Below are positions 54,901 to 62,959 of a stretch of DNA of 64,000 nt, in pieces (positions within the stretch are counted from its first letter, which is position 1; every line of letters starts with the position of its first letter). Below the pieces are notes generated by a model that had not been told where the DNA came from, did no database searches, and saw only the letters and a list, made by a program, of their open reading frames with translations. The position numbers and the translations under genes were made by a program. The stretch is from Meandrina meandrites (lineage: Eukaryota; Cnidaria; Anthozoa; Scleractinia; Meandrinidae): assembly GCA_963693305.1 (NCBI GenBank), contig OY855905.1, positions 42,165,895 through 42,229,894 of the forward strand, given 5' to 3'.

Positions 54901-57900
54901 TGAAAAATCTAGTTTGAATTTTGTAAGACCCTGTTCTTTTCGCTTTTGTTTCTCAAAATGTTTTGTCCGAATGCAGATGTTTTCAAAATAGCTTTCAAAA
55001 TTTTCGTTGTAAGAGATTTTGATAAACAAAACTTATCGCATCAGGAGAACTCTCAAATTTCGCGGGCCGTACTGTAGAATACGGCCCGTAAAATTGACCA
55101 ATCACTGCGCGCGTACTGTCTTAGAGATATAATAAAGTAATTTACGAACTTACATTTTCCAGTTGAGCCTCGGCGTAAAATCCCAGCAATGCTTCAGCTA
55201 ATTTAGCTCGACCCGAGAAACACAAAATGAAGTGAACCGTTGTTTTGTTGTGTTTCGTTTCTCTTAAGACAACAAGAAGTTGCTCTCTTTATATCTTCCC
55301 CTTGTGCTTTTGCTTCTACATCCGAATTTTTTAGCTGCATTTTGTCCCACTCATAACAAATAGGGTTTGATTTTTCTTTTCGAACACTATTCGTTCAGCG
55401 AGAAACTGTTCGAGACTTTTTTAAAACTTGCTGTACGCACCTAAATGGTTTTCCAGCGTCATTAAACGTGGCCTGATTGGTTAATATTCATCGGATGATG
55501 AACCGAGAACCAATCAGCTGCAGGGCCGTCAATGCATTAACGGCCCGCTAGGAGTCATTTGCGGCCCGCAAAGCGCGTGTTTTCAAGAGGGCGGTTTTCA
55601 ATTTGGCCACGTATATTGATAATAATAATTCTACTTTCACACTGCCTCGATCCCAGATGCCTCTCTGTTAATGCACCTGAGGAGGAAGTAATATCAGTTT
55701 AAGATTTTTAAGATAAAGCATGACTTTATAAGGCAAACGGCAAAAGCGAGCTTGCCTTTCATTTTGTTACCTTTTTTTATAGAATTCTAAAACAAATCCC
55801 TCAGAAAATTAGGGAAAAAATCGCACATTTGCGACTAACACAAACCTACTGATTTTCCGAGTTCAAACGCCGAACTGCAGACGGAATTTTGCCGTTTACG
55901 GGGAATAAAAAGGAAATCATATTTATTAAGCTATAAATTTGTTATTTTCCCTCCCCTGACTTGCTGTCAATTTAATTTAGTATATCTGTCAACAATTTTT
56001 GTAAGCAGCTATAAATTTTGTATTGTATTTTTGCCGTACCTTTTAGTATGGTGCTCTAGAAGTTGTACTATACGCGTAATTGTATTTTTGTCTGTTTTTG
56101 TTTTGTTTTTGCTGCCAATAACAAAAAGATTTACGAGAAAGGCTGGAAAACACTCGACGGACAGCAGAGATAAATCAAGCCTGTTTTAATCAGGAAATGT
56201 GTGTGCTAAATGATAATCTGGCCGCTTACAAGTTTGCACTCGAAAACCAGGCCAGAGAAAATAAGGAGCTGGAACAGGCATCAAAAGGTAAGACCCATAG
56301 CGGCTAAAATGTATCTAATCTTGCATGAAAGTAAGAAAAACTTTAAGTTAAAAGATTGTGGAAACGAAGTCAAATAATAAAACAGAAAAAAAGTCAGCAA
56401 ACCAACAAAGAAAACAAAACAAAAAATACAAAAAGAAACGAAGTCAGGGATAATTTCCTTAGCCCACAAGATACAAATGGAAAAACGTTAATAAGGAAAG
56501 ATGCGGTAAATACGTTCGGCTGTGAAATGGGAAAGATGTAGTGTCTTAAGGTTATTTCCTTGGGACGTAGACAAAAACCTAACTACAAGAGAGGAATCGA
56601 ACCCATAACCTCTCGGACACAGGGCGGGTGCTCTTTCCATTGGGCTACGAAGAAACTCATGGTGATCAAGGTCATGTTTTACAAGATTCATACGTGATTT
56701 TTCTTTATTTATCGTTATACCGTACGGTATCGATATTTCTAATCCTAGCAGTATACAGAACGCGTGTCACATATGAACCTAGTAAATAGGCTTGCTTACC
56801 TTGAGTTCTCGTACCTCAGCAGAAAAAGCGCCCGCCGAGTGTTTTGGGAGGTCGACATGAATTTGATTCCCGTCGGAACTGATTGTTGTTGGGCAAATTC
56901 GCGCAGAATTGTATGTCAGTTGAATGAATAAAAACTTTTAATTGCGTTCAACGATAGGAGAACGCAACCTAATCTTGTGTTGTTAAATTTGGAGGCAAAT
57001 TTGCCTCGCTTTCATTATTGGGTTCGTTTTGACGATCTCACTTAAGTGGTGTCGGTGATACCTTATATGGATTTGGATCATGCCACCACTGTCGACAGAG
57101 CGAGGGATTACCGCAAGAGACTTTTCCTTGAGGGTTGACACCCTGGGCGAGACCCCAGTGCGAGCGGTGAGCGTATTGACATACCAGCAATTTACAAGTC
57201 TTTCCCCGTAATTCGATCTCACGCAACGATCGCTCTGTGATGTTTGCTATCGTAGCAAGCGCCGAATAGTGAACCGTTAAAAAGCCGTTACGGCCTTTAT
57301 GACATTTGAAACCGATGAAGACCAAAGATATTCGGCCGAAACGTTTTGAGCGTCACCTGCATGGGAAAACTAGGAATTTCTCATGCAAGGCAAGTAACAA
57401 GTAGCACGTTGTTCTTCAGTCGCGAGCATGTCAAACGCACTACGTAATCTTTAATTAATCCTAGTTTGGTCTATATTTGAAAACCCTTAATTAACATCTT
57501 ATCTTTCAGATAAAGACCAGCAAATAAAGATGTCAAAGAAGAATGCTCTTGTAGCAAAAGGGAACCTTCTTAAGGAGCAAAGAAAGGTGAAAAAACTCAC
57601 CAACAAGCTTCAATCAGTCAGAGGTAAGTAGACATTCTCAACAACAACAACTGTTATCGTTTGTCTCACTCGGGATCAAGATGGAGATCGTGACGTCTTG
57701 ACTGCTTATACTGCACGGTCCACTCATTATATCGGTCTCCTGCTTTCGTTTATGGACCGTAGACATGGATATCCGTGCGAAAAAAAATTAACAGAATCTC
57801 CACAAGAGAATACTTTTTAAAACTATTTGCTATTTGGAATGATTTCAGAATGGGAAAGCACTTTGAAGGTGAAGAATTTAATTCTTCACCTTCAAAGTGC

Positions 57901-60700
57901 TTTCCCATTCTGAAATCATTAAAACGGCAGTTACTGGAATTGCAAGAGTGGCTCAATAACTGCATACTGGTTTTGGAGCCCTACTTGTAGTTCCAGTATG
58001 CACAATAACGACGAATCCCTCTGACATCTTTTTGTTCGTTGCTCTTTTGTATATCCGCATTCTGGGACCAAATTCTAAATTGGAACGCCATTTGCAGGGA
58101 TAATTTTGACAAATTTGACGATACAGCTATCTTATTTGGCATTCCATCGTCTGGGCAAACGGAGGGAGAATATCGGAGAATAACGGAGAGAGGTCAGAGA
58201 GAGGAGATCTTAGCAAGCCCTGTTGGGCTTTTCAGAGAAGATCCCCAGTCTATAGTAACAATACATCATTTTTACAATTAAGCTACGGCTAACTGCAGTA
58301 TAACATATTTCCGTTGAATCTAATCTCATCAAACCATCATGAATTCGCCCTTTTCGTTGCTAAAATTGATCATCTTAAGTCTTTGGAGTACCAAACAGCC
58401 AAAAAAGAGAACTTGATAAGCGCAAGGCGGAGAACACTCAGCTTTTGGAGAAATCAGCGATCGATTAGACGTGCCTTTCTAAGAAAATTTCTTCACTGAA
58501 TGAGCAGCTAGCCGCTTACAAAGCAGAGTTGAAAAAACTTTTTAAGTTTTTTCACCTCTGCTTTCTAACTGGCTAGCTGTTTAAACTATGACAATCGCAT
58601 TTCAATCGAAATCTACTCCGGACTTTGTCTGATGTCGAAAAACAATGTAATACACCTGAAAGTGATAACTGGATCATCGCAGTGAATTTCCAACTTAAGC
58701 AATTGGAATAAAGAAGCCTGAAAATAATTCAGGGCTTCAATGAAAGACACGAAATTCACTGCGATGATAATTTATCACTTTCATATACATCCGCAGTTCA
58801 TGTACGCAGTTCAAGTGAGTGAGCGAATTCACTCGCTAGGTCGATCCTTCACTGAATGAGCAGCTAGCAGCCACTTACAAAGCCTTCCTTCCTTCCTTCC
58901 TTCCTTCCTTCCTTCCTTCCTTCCTTCCTTGGGTCTTAGACTTTTGCTTGTAATTCCGCTGACCAATGCATAACTTAACTTGACGATGAAATTTTGAAAA
59001 CGTCTACAAATGTGAAACGTAGTGAAGTAATGAGTGATGAGATAATTACTCATGAGTGATGAAATATTGAAAGCGGAGTAGACCAGTAGACCCTGGGAAC
59101 AAGGTTGACGCGTCCTAAATTTCTTTATCAAACATAAACAATCAGCAGCCACTTTCGACAGCAGGTTTTCATCCAGCAAGGTAAAAAATGCATATCTGTA
59201 CCCACACCATTTAACAATAGACTCTGTTCGTACGTTCCCAAAAATGACACGCTTGAAGCTTTTCAAACGATTCACACGGTGAACACGCAAACTCTCCAAA
59301 CCTTTCGCACCATCCGCACGATCCACAAGTTGTAAACCAAAAGTATATTTTACCACTAAAAATTCAACACATGTAACGCTGGATTTGGCGTCCTAATATA
59401 AACCTTATGAAACAATTCAGAGACGGTCTCTGTAATTTCGGTCTGCTCGATCTGGTTTGAAAAATAGATTTTGCTTATTTCTTGTGTGTTGCAAGACTTT
59501 CATGTACTTATACTAAAACCACAATCCGCTTGACCAGATTATTTATTTTTCCCGAGTTTTAATGTCTTGTTGCTTGCTTGATTCGAAGTCAATGTTCATG
59601 AAAGTCGGTGTGATAAATCAAGAAGACATAATATAACTGGCTGTGGTGTTTTTTTAGTACAGAAGTTATTCGTTTTTGTTTAATTCATCTTGAAACTTGT
59701 GGTAAATTTAAGCCGTGACATTGGTCGTTACGGGCGCTCGTTGGGGTGAACCGAAAATCCTTAAAAACTCGAAAAAAATAAATAATCTGGTCAAGCGGAT
59801 TGTGGTTTTAGTATAAGTACATGAAAGTCTTGCAACACACAAGAAATAAGCGAAATCTATTTCTCAAGCCAGATCGAGCAGACCGAAATTACAGAGACCG
59901 TCTCTTCAAGTTTTAATTGTTGTTTTCAGAGTTTGCACTGTATCACTGGATTTCATAATTTACGGGTTTTTCCAGCGTTACATTTTTTGCAACGGTGGTG
60001 GAAGGCAATGGCGTGCGCTACTATGAAGCAAAATAATAAATTATTATAAATGGGAAGCACTTACTAGCTTCTTGGGGGAAAAGAAAGAAAAAACACGTCG
60101 GAGGGAAAAAAAGATCGTGCGAGTGCCCGCCCGTGTATTGAACTCTCGCCCGCCTTGCTTTCAATACTGTGTACCAACGCATTGAGCTAACTTAACACAT
60201 AGGTCCGCAAAGCGTATATGTGTCTAGAGCGTTATGCATTATTGTATTGCGCATTTTATACTGATGCATCTACTTCATCATGCAAAATAGTCGTAGCCTC
60301 GAAGAAGCCTTTGATTATATTCATTACGTCAATGTAATACACCCATTTGAATGTCATTAGAATTTTGACGTAAAGAACAGGGCAGAATAGTTTTGACGAC
60401 ATTCAATCCTTTTTCCACAGTACGTGTCAATGGATATAAATTTACAGTCTGTAATTATAGACACCGCTAGTCTCTAACAGAAATAATTTTCGTTTATTAA
60501 AAACTAGCAACGGTATATTGCAATTCCTGAGATTTGATTGGCTAACAGGCAATGGTATATGAGCTCATATACCATTCACCACAAATTTCATAGCCGATGC
60601 GCGTCAACGAAAACAGCTGGGGAGCTCAAATATTGCAATTCTTTTGGGCGTTTTTAATAAAACAATTATTCCACTCGCGCTTGTTGGAAATGAGATCGTT

Positions 60701-60733
<33 letters not shown>

Positions 60734-61076
60734 ATCTACCATCTCATATCCAACGCGCGCTCGTGGAATAATTGTTAAATATATCATGCTAAAAAAATAA
60801 TGAATCTCCACAAGAGGAGATTTTTAAACTATTTACTATTTGGAACGATTTCAGAATGCGAAAGCACCTTAAAGGTGAAGAATTCGTCATTAGAACGGCA
60901 GTTACAGGAACTACGAGAGTACCTGGACAAACGTATGGCGGAGAGCACGCAGCTTTTGGAGAAATCAGTGATCGATCAAAAATCTCTTTCTAAGAGGATT
61001 TCTGCATTGGATGGCCAGCTTGCCACTTACAAAGCACAAGTGGATAACCTTAACAACGAACTGCAGTCATTCAGAG
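45941..61076 (+). CDS. Unrecognised coiled-coil protein with duplicated exons, 5' part
   Basis: I do not recognise this gene. Nine exons with agreeing phases give 389 residues and run on past the last exon seen: 45941-46126, 46434-46505, 46636-46674, 46799-46856, 47428-47541, 47944-48147, 56129-56287, 57510-57623, 60855-61076. The ATG has a good context (AAAACATGG). The N-terminal about 90 residues are Ser/Thr-rich. From HKISKRSILNVVELKRESEL onward the protein is heptad-like and charged, typical of coiled coil. Exons 5 to 9 all start and end in phase 1. Exons 5 and 8 are both 114 nt and encode near copies (DKDQQIK..KKNA.VAKGN.L). Exons 6, 7 and 9 share a motif of the type L(N/D).(Q/N)LA.YK. 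The donor of exon 2 (GAGGTTTTC) and the acceptor of exon 7 (ACAAAAAG) are weak. Between exons lie decayed exon copies (48456, 57853, 58411, 58845, 61917). Function unknown; such proteins are often cytoskeletal or centrosomal, but that is only a guess. Confidence 0.7.
46994..47272. mobile_element. 279-bp foldback, GGTGGCAAACGAG ends
   Basis: GGTGGCAAACGAG at left and CTCGTTTGCCACC at right. The interior is permuted repeats of 'GGACACAAAATGTTTC', 'ACATTTGTTGCGGACAC' and their complements. In intron 4 of the coiled-coil gene. The open frames on both strands (47024-47365) are products of the repeat. Confidence 0.75.
47584..47756. repeat. Foldback repeat, copy 2 (CAATCCACCGTACGC family)
   Basis: Same orientation and nearly the same sequence as 33062-33230, but the right complementary arm is missing, so this copy is truncated. 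In intron 5 of the coiled-coil gene. Confidence 0.75.
48285..48298. repeat. Poly-C tract (14 C)
   Basis: An uninterrupted C14 run in intron 6 of the coiled-coil gene. Confidence 0.9.
48456..48566 (+). pseudogene. Decayed exon copy with inverted duplication (relic 1)
   Basis: TTAGAGATCAATCAGGAATG..AACAAGCTGATTACAAATCA parallels exon 6 (TCGGAGATTAGCCAG..CAACTGGCTGACTACAAAGC). In the exon frame it reads EINQECASEKLCTDQLTS then a stop, against EISQPACVSQNICSLNRQLA. Its second half is followed by an inverted copy of itself (ATCAGCTAGCTGATTGTTCA..GTGCACAATCTC), making an imperfect palindrome of about 65 bp. Confidence 0.6.
48779..49072. mobile_element. 294-bp palindromic MITE, copy 2
   Basis: Same length and nearly the same sequence as 671-964, with only scattered differences (for example TACCAGAG for TACTAGAG on both outer arms). 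Flanked by AAT on both sides. It lies between relic 1 and the LINE in intron 6. Confidence 0.85.
49124..53100 (-). mobile_element. LINE (non-LTR retrotransposon), apparently intact
   Basis: Minus-strand element inside intron 6 of the coiled-coil gene, in opposite orientation to it. The 3' end (about 49124) carries AATAAAGTTCTTATTATTAT, i.e. short ATT repeats rather than a long poly(A). The body is filled by one uninterrupted frame (49456-53070). The 5' border is approximate. APE endonuclease, PHD-like finger, YADD and the short repeat tail together fit the CR1/L2-like assemblage; the exact clade is not determined. Confidence 0.85.
49456..53070 (-). CDS. LINE polyprotein: 2A-like, PHD-like, APE endonuclease, RT
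   Basis: 1,204 codons without a break. Residues about 20-37 are hydrophobic (SSVTFITFLLLLLVYFVE), like a signal or membrane segment. Residues 112-124, LKLCGDIQPNPGP, match the core of 2A ribosome-skipping peptides (G-D-x-x-x-NPG|P). A C4HC3 PHD-like finger follows (C129, C132, C145, C148, H153, C156, C177, C180). The apurinic-type endonuclease spans about 244-460 (LNINSL, SETKID, GDLN 387-390, SDHHL 453-457). The reverse transcriptase spans about 740-1000, with NYRPITVL, DMSKAFD and the catalytic YADD (918-921). The C-terminal about 200 residues include the LGPYLWSKL motif common in these LINEs. The first ATG is taken as start; ATGs at residues 12 and 74 are alternatives. If skipping works, residues 1-123 would be released as a separate small product. 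Confidence 0.85.
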   Translation of the reverse strand: MGQSFSVQCIIMAAGHAETSSVTFITFLLLLLVYFVESPNNRLKNSYKGINQRDKLLIYDDVGLNANFAFGVGMNGYLSSARRRLRCRGRSFALSSTPHSTDQRCRFNPQRLKLCGDIQPNPGPIKYPCKECNKSVRNNQNAILCSECKHWFHAKCLHMSTLSFKFYLDQPNLDWTCPMCSLPRLSDSFFSEEMDSIDRILEASKERKYANQQMADTCDIDNEDNTSEFNQFISRRKEKPSEVLLIHLNINSLQNKFEELKSISDEAKPHIVFISETKIDGSYPNDQFNLPGYYMYRRDRKKGGGGLLAYFHSTISSKELKLPKTYKTFEALAVEVRLGNLDMLFIGIYRPPKVKQVNHQYFVAVEEELNDICMWASLKKQAIVITGDLNMDRLRPDRREGKVLLDLEEVHDLQCLITKPTRVTPTSETLLDVILTNKPQLFKRCGAINPEISDHHLIYGIITQSIYQHRRKTVSFRSLKNVDKDLLHNDLSIAPWCVGEIFDSPDDQYDYLAALLNSVLDEHAPRKKIRVREKDVPYMTSQWKNAIRQKRKYAQNYARNRSPENWELKRKWRNIATRERRKAIKNYWTQKSDELKTKPRDFFKTFNPFLRSKGKQVTNISLRVNENIVTDQQSVVEVMGDYFSTMANDIGGQHVLKLTEQDFNNHQSVKAIRHAFYDSHFQFEKTNHSQVENELRKLNTSKAPGWDEISPKILNLTAGAIAAPLTGLFNNCISTGQWPRGWKMGVWTPVFKKDDRTNCANYRPITVLNSVAKVFESLLSKQISDKTDSEMYSKMSAYRKMHSCETNLIRLTEDWKKAMDNKECVAVLSTDMSKAFDSLHHALMIKKLEAYGFSHTSLELMRSYFQERKNRVKINGVTSSWKDQSRGCPQGSSFEPLLWNLFQNDLSLNVHTSNLFMYADDHQVYFNGTRIESVASSLKNETKTVSQWYKANLLQANPNKYQILVMAPQRGDKNAKDTCTLTIDDQQIRPTRSLKILGIKMDDELSFSDHVSDICKKASQKVGVLARLRNLISCETKLHLYLTAIIPNLTYCHTVWHFCKASDRRKLERVQERALRIIFNSKTDTYDALLSRAKLPSLHNRRLQDIAILMFKVKNGLVPDYITELFTNSNKGYSLRNADFNLPRFSSVRYGKHSIRYLGPYLWSKLSAIDKNRLTVGNFRKNIRNKDLSALIEDGCSNCLICTS
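53641..53769. repeat. 129-bp palindrome, AATGACTTTTTGAGGG ends
   Basis: AATGACTTTTTGAGGGAATA..GTGTCATTTGCGGCCC and its near complement around the core GAGCGCGAAGCGC. The core phrase GCGCGAAGCGC recurs in the next palindrome, although the arms differ. Confidence 0.8.
53947..54136. repeat. 190-bp palindrome with GCGCGAAGCGC core
   Basis: Arms GATAATATATATATACCTCT..GGTCCGTACTGTAAAATACG..CGATTTATGGCCC and complements around AAGCGCGAAGCGCGCGG. Same plan as 53641-53769: AT-rich outer arms and a GC-rich self-complementary core. Confidence 0.8.
54711..54765. repeat. 55-bp hairpin, CCTGCGAATACAACCG arms
   Basis: CCTGCGAATACAACCGCCTC is answered by GAGGCGGCTGTATTCG around ATTCGGGGAGCGATGA. It shares the CCTGCGA start with the hairpin at 29406. 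Confidence 0.7.
56585..56660 (-). mobile_element. tRNA-like SINE head
   Basis: Minus strand: A box TAGCCCAATGG (56637-56647) and B box GGGTTCGATTCC (56593-56604), about 33 bp apart. The predicted acceptor stem does not pair, so this is a tRNA-derived SINE or tRNA pseudogene rather than a tRNA gene. In intron 7. Confidence 0.5.
57624..57852 (+). repeat. Intron segment shared with introns after exon 9 and relic 5
   Basis: GTAAGTAGACATTCTCAACA..CGTTTGTCTCACTCGGGATC is repeated at 61077 and 61935 next to exon ends. TCTCCACAAGAG..TTTAAACTATTTGCTATTTGG before relic 2 is repeated just before exon 9 (about 60803-60854). The duplicated unit therefore included intron sequence on both sides of the exon. 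Confidence 0.75.
57853..57962 (+). pseudogene. Decayed exon copy broken by a 36-nt inverted duplication (relic 2)
   Basis: The acceptor (GATTTCAG) and the start AATGGGAAAGCACTTTGAAG match the start of exon 9 (AATGCGAAAGCACCTTAAAG). At the point where exon 9 continues to CATTAGAACGGCAG, this copy has an inserted perfect complement of its own acceptor and first 26 nt (TTCTTCACCTTCAAAGTGCT..CTGAAATC), then resumes ATTAAAACGGCAGTTACTGG. In the exon frame the insertion brings a TGA stop. The 3' half of the exon is missing. Confidence 0.75.
58411..58582 (+). pseudogene. Decayed exon copy ending in an inverted duplication (relic 3)
   Basis: GAACTTGATAAGCGCAAGGC..CTCAGCTTTTGGAGAAATCA..GCTTACAAAGCAGAGTTG parallels the second half of exon 9. 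The frame has a TAG where exon 9 reads GATCAAAAATCT. The last about 35 nt (AGCTAGCCGCTTACAAAGCA..AAAAAACTT) are followed at once by their complement (AAGTTTTTTCACCTCTGCTT..GGCTAGCT). Confidence 0.75.
58657..58784. repeat. 128-bp inverted repeat, TGAAAGTGATAA ends
   Basis: TGAAAGTGATAACTGG..ATCATCGCAGTGAATTTC and its complement (GAAATTCACTGCGATGATAA..TTATCACTTTCA) with an inner CCTGAAAATAATTCAGG. Located between relic 3 and relic 4. Confidence 0.65.
58845..58932 (+). pseudogene. Exon fragment fused to (CTTC)n (relic 4)
   Basis: TCCTTCACTGAATGAGCAGC..CACTTACAAAGC repeats about 35 nt of relic 3 and then runs directly into about 12 CTTC units (58883-58930). The Lys/Glu/Gly-rich minus-strand frame here comes from the microsatellite. 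Confidence 0.65.
59421..59903. mobile_element. 483-bp element with about 150-bp terminal inverted repeats
   Basis: AGACGGTCTCTGTAATTTCG..CTTATACTAAAACCACAATC..GACCAGATTATTTATTTTT on the left and the complement on the right (..AATAATCTGGTCAAGCGGAT..AATTACAGAGACCGTCT). The spacer of about 190 bp is unique. Arms are highly similar. In intron 8. Confidence 0.8.
60135..60192 (-). mobile_element. Possible tRNA-like fragment
   Basis: Minus strand TTAGCTCAATGC (60179-60190) and GAGAGTTCAATAC (60135-60147) resemble A and B boxes about 31 bp apart. No convincing stem structure. Weak call. Confidence 0.3.
60660..60776. repeat. 117-bp palindrome, AACAATTATTCC ends
   Basis: AACAATTATTCCACTCGCGC..GATCGTTATAGCCAAC and complement around the core GGCGCTACGCGCC. 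It sits just before the duplicated segment that leads into exon 9. Ends match those at 42540 and 62047. Confidence 0.75.
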
Positions 61077-61930
61077 GTAAGCAGATATGCGCAACAACAA
61101 CAAACTGGTATCGTTTGTCTCACGATGTAATTGCTAATCACTTGGGATCGAGATGTAAATCATGATGTCTTGCCTGATTATACAGCTGAAGCTTTTGTTC
61201 ATCAAGCGATGAGTTCGACTCATTATTGTCACTATGGCAATCACATTTCAATCAAAAATTTGTTTCCTGTGGTGTCCGCGATAATGTCGATCTCCTGCTT
61301 CTTTTGTATTTGACCGCTGGCATACATATAAGCGCAGCTGGAACTGATATGACTATTAATGCAATTTTAAAGGTCCGTAAAATTAACCTTTGGAGATATT
61401 GGTATAGAGTTATATGGACATTTAATTATGTTCAAATGCAAGCCGTGTTACTTAGGGTCCCTCACTACCTCTTCTAACGCTCGATTTATTTCATTGGTTC
61501 TCAAAATAATAGATAACAGGTCATAATAATATCCCTTGCCCTGAACAACATTAGAGTTAGTGTTTACAGAGGGCAAATGAACATATAGGTTCCAGAGAGT
61601 CAGTTTTTTACTGCCAGAGAACTACGTGAGAAACGTATCAATTTTTTTGAAAATGGAAAGAAACAGATAGAGGCGACTATTGAAACACAAAGAAATCTGA
61701 TTCCAATTATTTTCCCGGTTTAACAACAAACGGGGCAGAGTGTGAGGTCGGCCGCCTCACTAAATATATTGTATTCAAGAATTGTCATCTACTCTGGACT
61801 TTTTTGAATGACATACAGCCATTTGAATTCCATTAGAATTTTGATATAAAAAACACGGCAGAATAGTTTTGGCGGCATTCAATCCTTTTTCCACAGTGTC
61901 ATTGAATATAATAATTTTGATGTCAATCAG
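61077..61930 (+). other. Intron after exon 9: duplicated intronic sequence
   Basis: The first 270 bp match the sequence after exon 8 and after relic 5. The last about 110 bp (61805-61916, AATTCCATTAGAATTTTGAT..GCAGAATAGTTTTGGCGG..CCTTTTTCCACAG) match 60331-60420, upstream of exon 9. No exon recognised between them. Confidence 0.6.
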
Positions 61931-61935
61931 AAGTG
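61917..61935 (+). pseudogene. Residual 3' end of a lost exon 9 copy (relic 5)
   Basis: About 18 nt (GTCAATCAGAAGTGAGCAG) correspond to the last bases of exon 9 plus its donor (GTCATTCAGAGGTAAGCAG). They are flanked upstream and downstream by the same intron sequences that flank exon 9, so the exon body has been deleted from this copy of the unit. Confidence 0.6.
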
Positions 61936-62046
61936 AGCAGATATGCGCAACAAAAACAAACTGGTATTGTTTGTCTCACGAAGTAATCACTCAGGATCAA
62001 GATCTGGAGATCGTGACATCTGGACTGCTAATATTTAATATTTCAT

Positions 62047-62158
62047 ACAATTATCCTGCGAAATCGCGCGGAATATCGCCTGATACTTAGCCGACGAGGC
62101 CGTAGGCCGAGTTGGCTAAAATCAGACGATATTCCGCAAGATTGAGCAGGATAATTGT
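62047..62158. repeat. 112-bp palindrome, ACAATTATCC ends
   Basis: ACAATTATCCTGCGAAATCG..CGGAATATCG.CTGAT and complement around the core GACGAGGCCGTAGGCCGAGTTGG. Same plan as 42540 and 60660. Confidence 0.75.
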
Positions 62159-62561
62159 TTTATTATTCAACAAATTGTCAACGAAACGCTTTTTGTAGCG
62201 AGAATAACTGTGGTTGTGCGGCGCTTTGCAAGATTTCGGACGAATCTTGGCGATCTACGTATATCGCAGGATATCTGTTACAGATAACAATGGCTTTCTG
62301 ACCATATATGGGCATCGCGCGAGCTTGTTGAATAATAATGCTTATTGTCAGTTCCCCATTGTCGGTCTACTGCGTTTTTTGTATTTGACCGTGGGCATGC
62401 ATATCCGTGCTTTTGAAAGATATGCTTATTTATACAACTTTAAAAGCCTGTAAAAACAATTCTGCTCGGAAGGGAGAATACAATTCTCAAACAGCCAAAG
62501 GTAAAGTAAGTGAAACACTTTCCATCTCCATTTCATTTGTATCACAATGCAAAATTAATTT

Positions 62562-62875
62562 AGTGTAAAGGTGGCACATGCTAAAAACAAAGTGAACGTG
62601 ATTTTGTGTGCCAGAAGCTGTGAATTTAGTACAGACATAACACCTCAACCCGATTCAGGCAGGCCATTAAAAAGAGTCACCGCTTGCCGAGCAAACTGTG
62701 AAGATGGTACACACTAAACACCTTAACGCGATTCAGATGCCATACCGCGTGTCAAAAATGCTGTAAAGGTTGTACAGACCTAAACCCTCACCGTGATTCA
62801 GTCAGACTGAGCAAAAGAGATTCTGCGTGCCAGACAAATTTGACTGTGGCGAAGGCTTGAAACCTTAACGATAAC
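62562..62875 (+). repeat. Degenerate minisatellite, unit about 55-77 bp
   Basis: Five diverged units start near 62562, 62617, 62694, 62760 and 62831. They share a core of the form CTGTRAAGGTNGTACAGACC..AACACCTTAACGCGATTCAG. Units are 55-77 bp and strongly degenerate, so this is an old array. Confidence 0.6.
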
Positions 62876-62959
62876 ACTTAACTTAAGTCCGGGATCGTTT
62901 CATACCATAAAACTAGAGTTCCGTTTTTGGTGTATATCGGTGCACAGGGCGCCTTATGT

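Larger units (their letters stand above)
53101..56128. other. Rest of intron 6, repeat-rich
   Basis: About 3 kb between the LINE and exon 7. It holds two palindromes (53641-53769 and 53947-54136), a short hairpin (54711-54765) and palindrome fragments with the same GC-rich core phrases (about 55055-55090 CGGGCCGTACTGTAGAATAC, 55525-55575 GGGCCGTCAATGCATTAACG). No exon seen. Confidence 0.5.

Noticed and set aside
58829..59356. Minus-strand 175-codon frame
   Set aside because: Its C-terminal part translates the (CTTC)n microsatellite and the exon relic. The remainder matches no family I know and has no splice or start support, so it is left uncalled, though it is the longest unexplained frame outside the genes.
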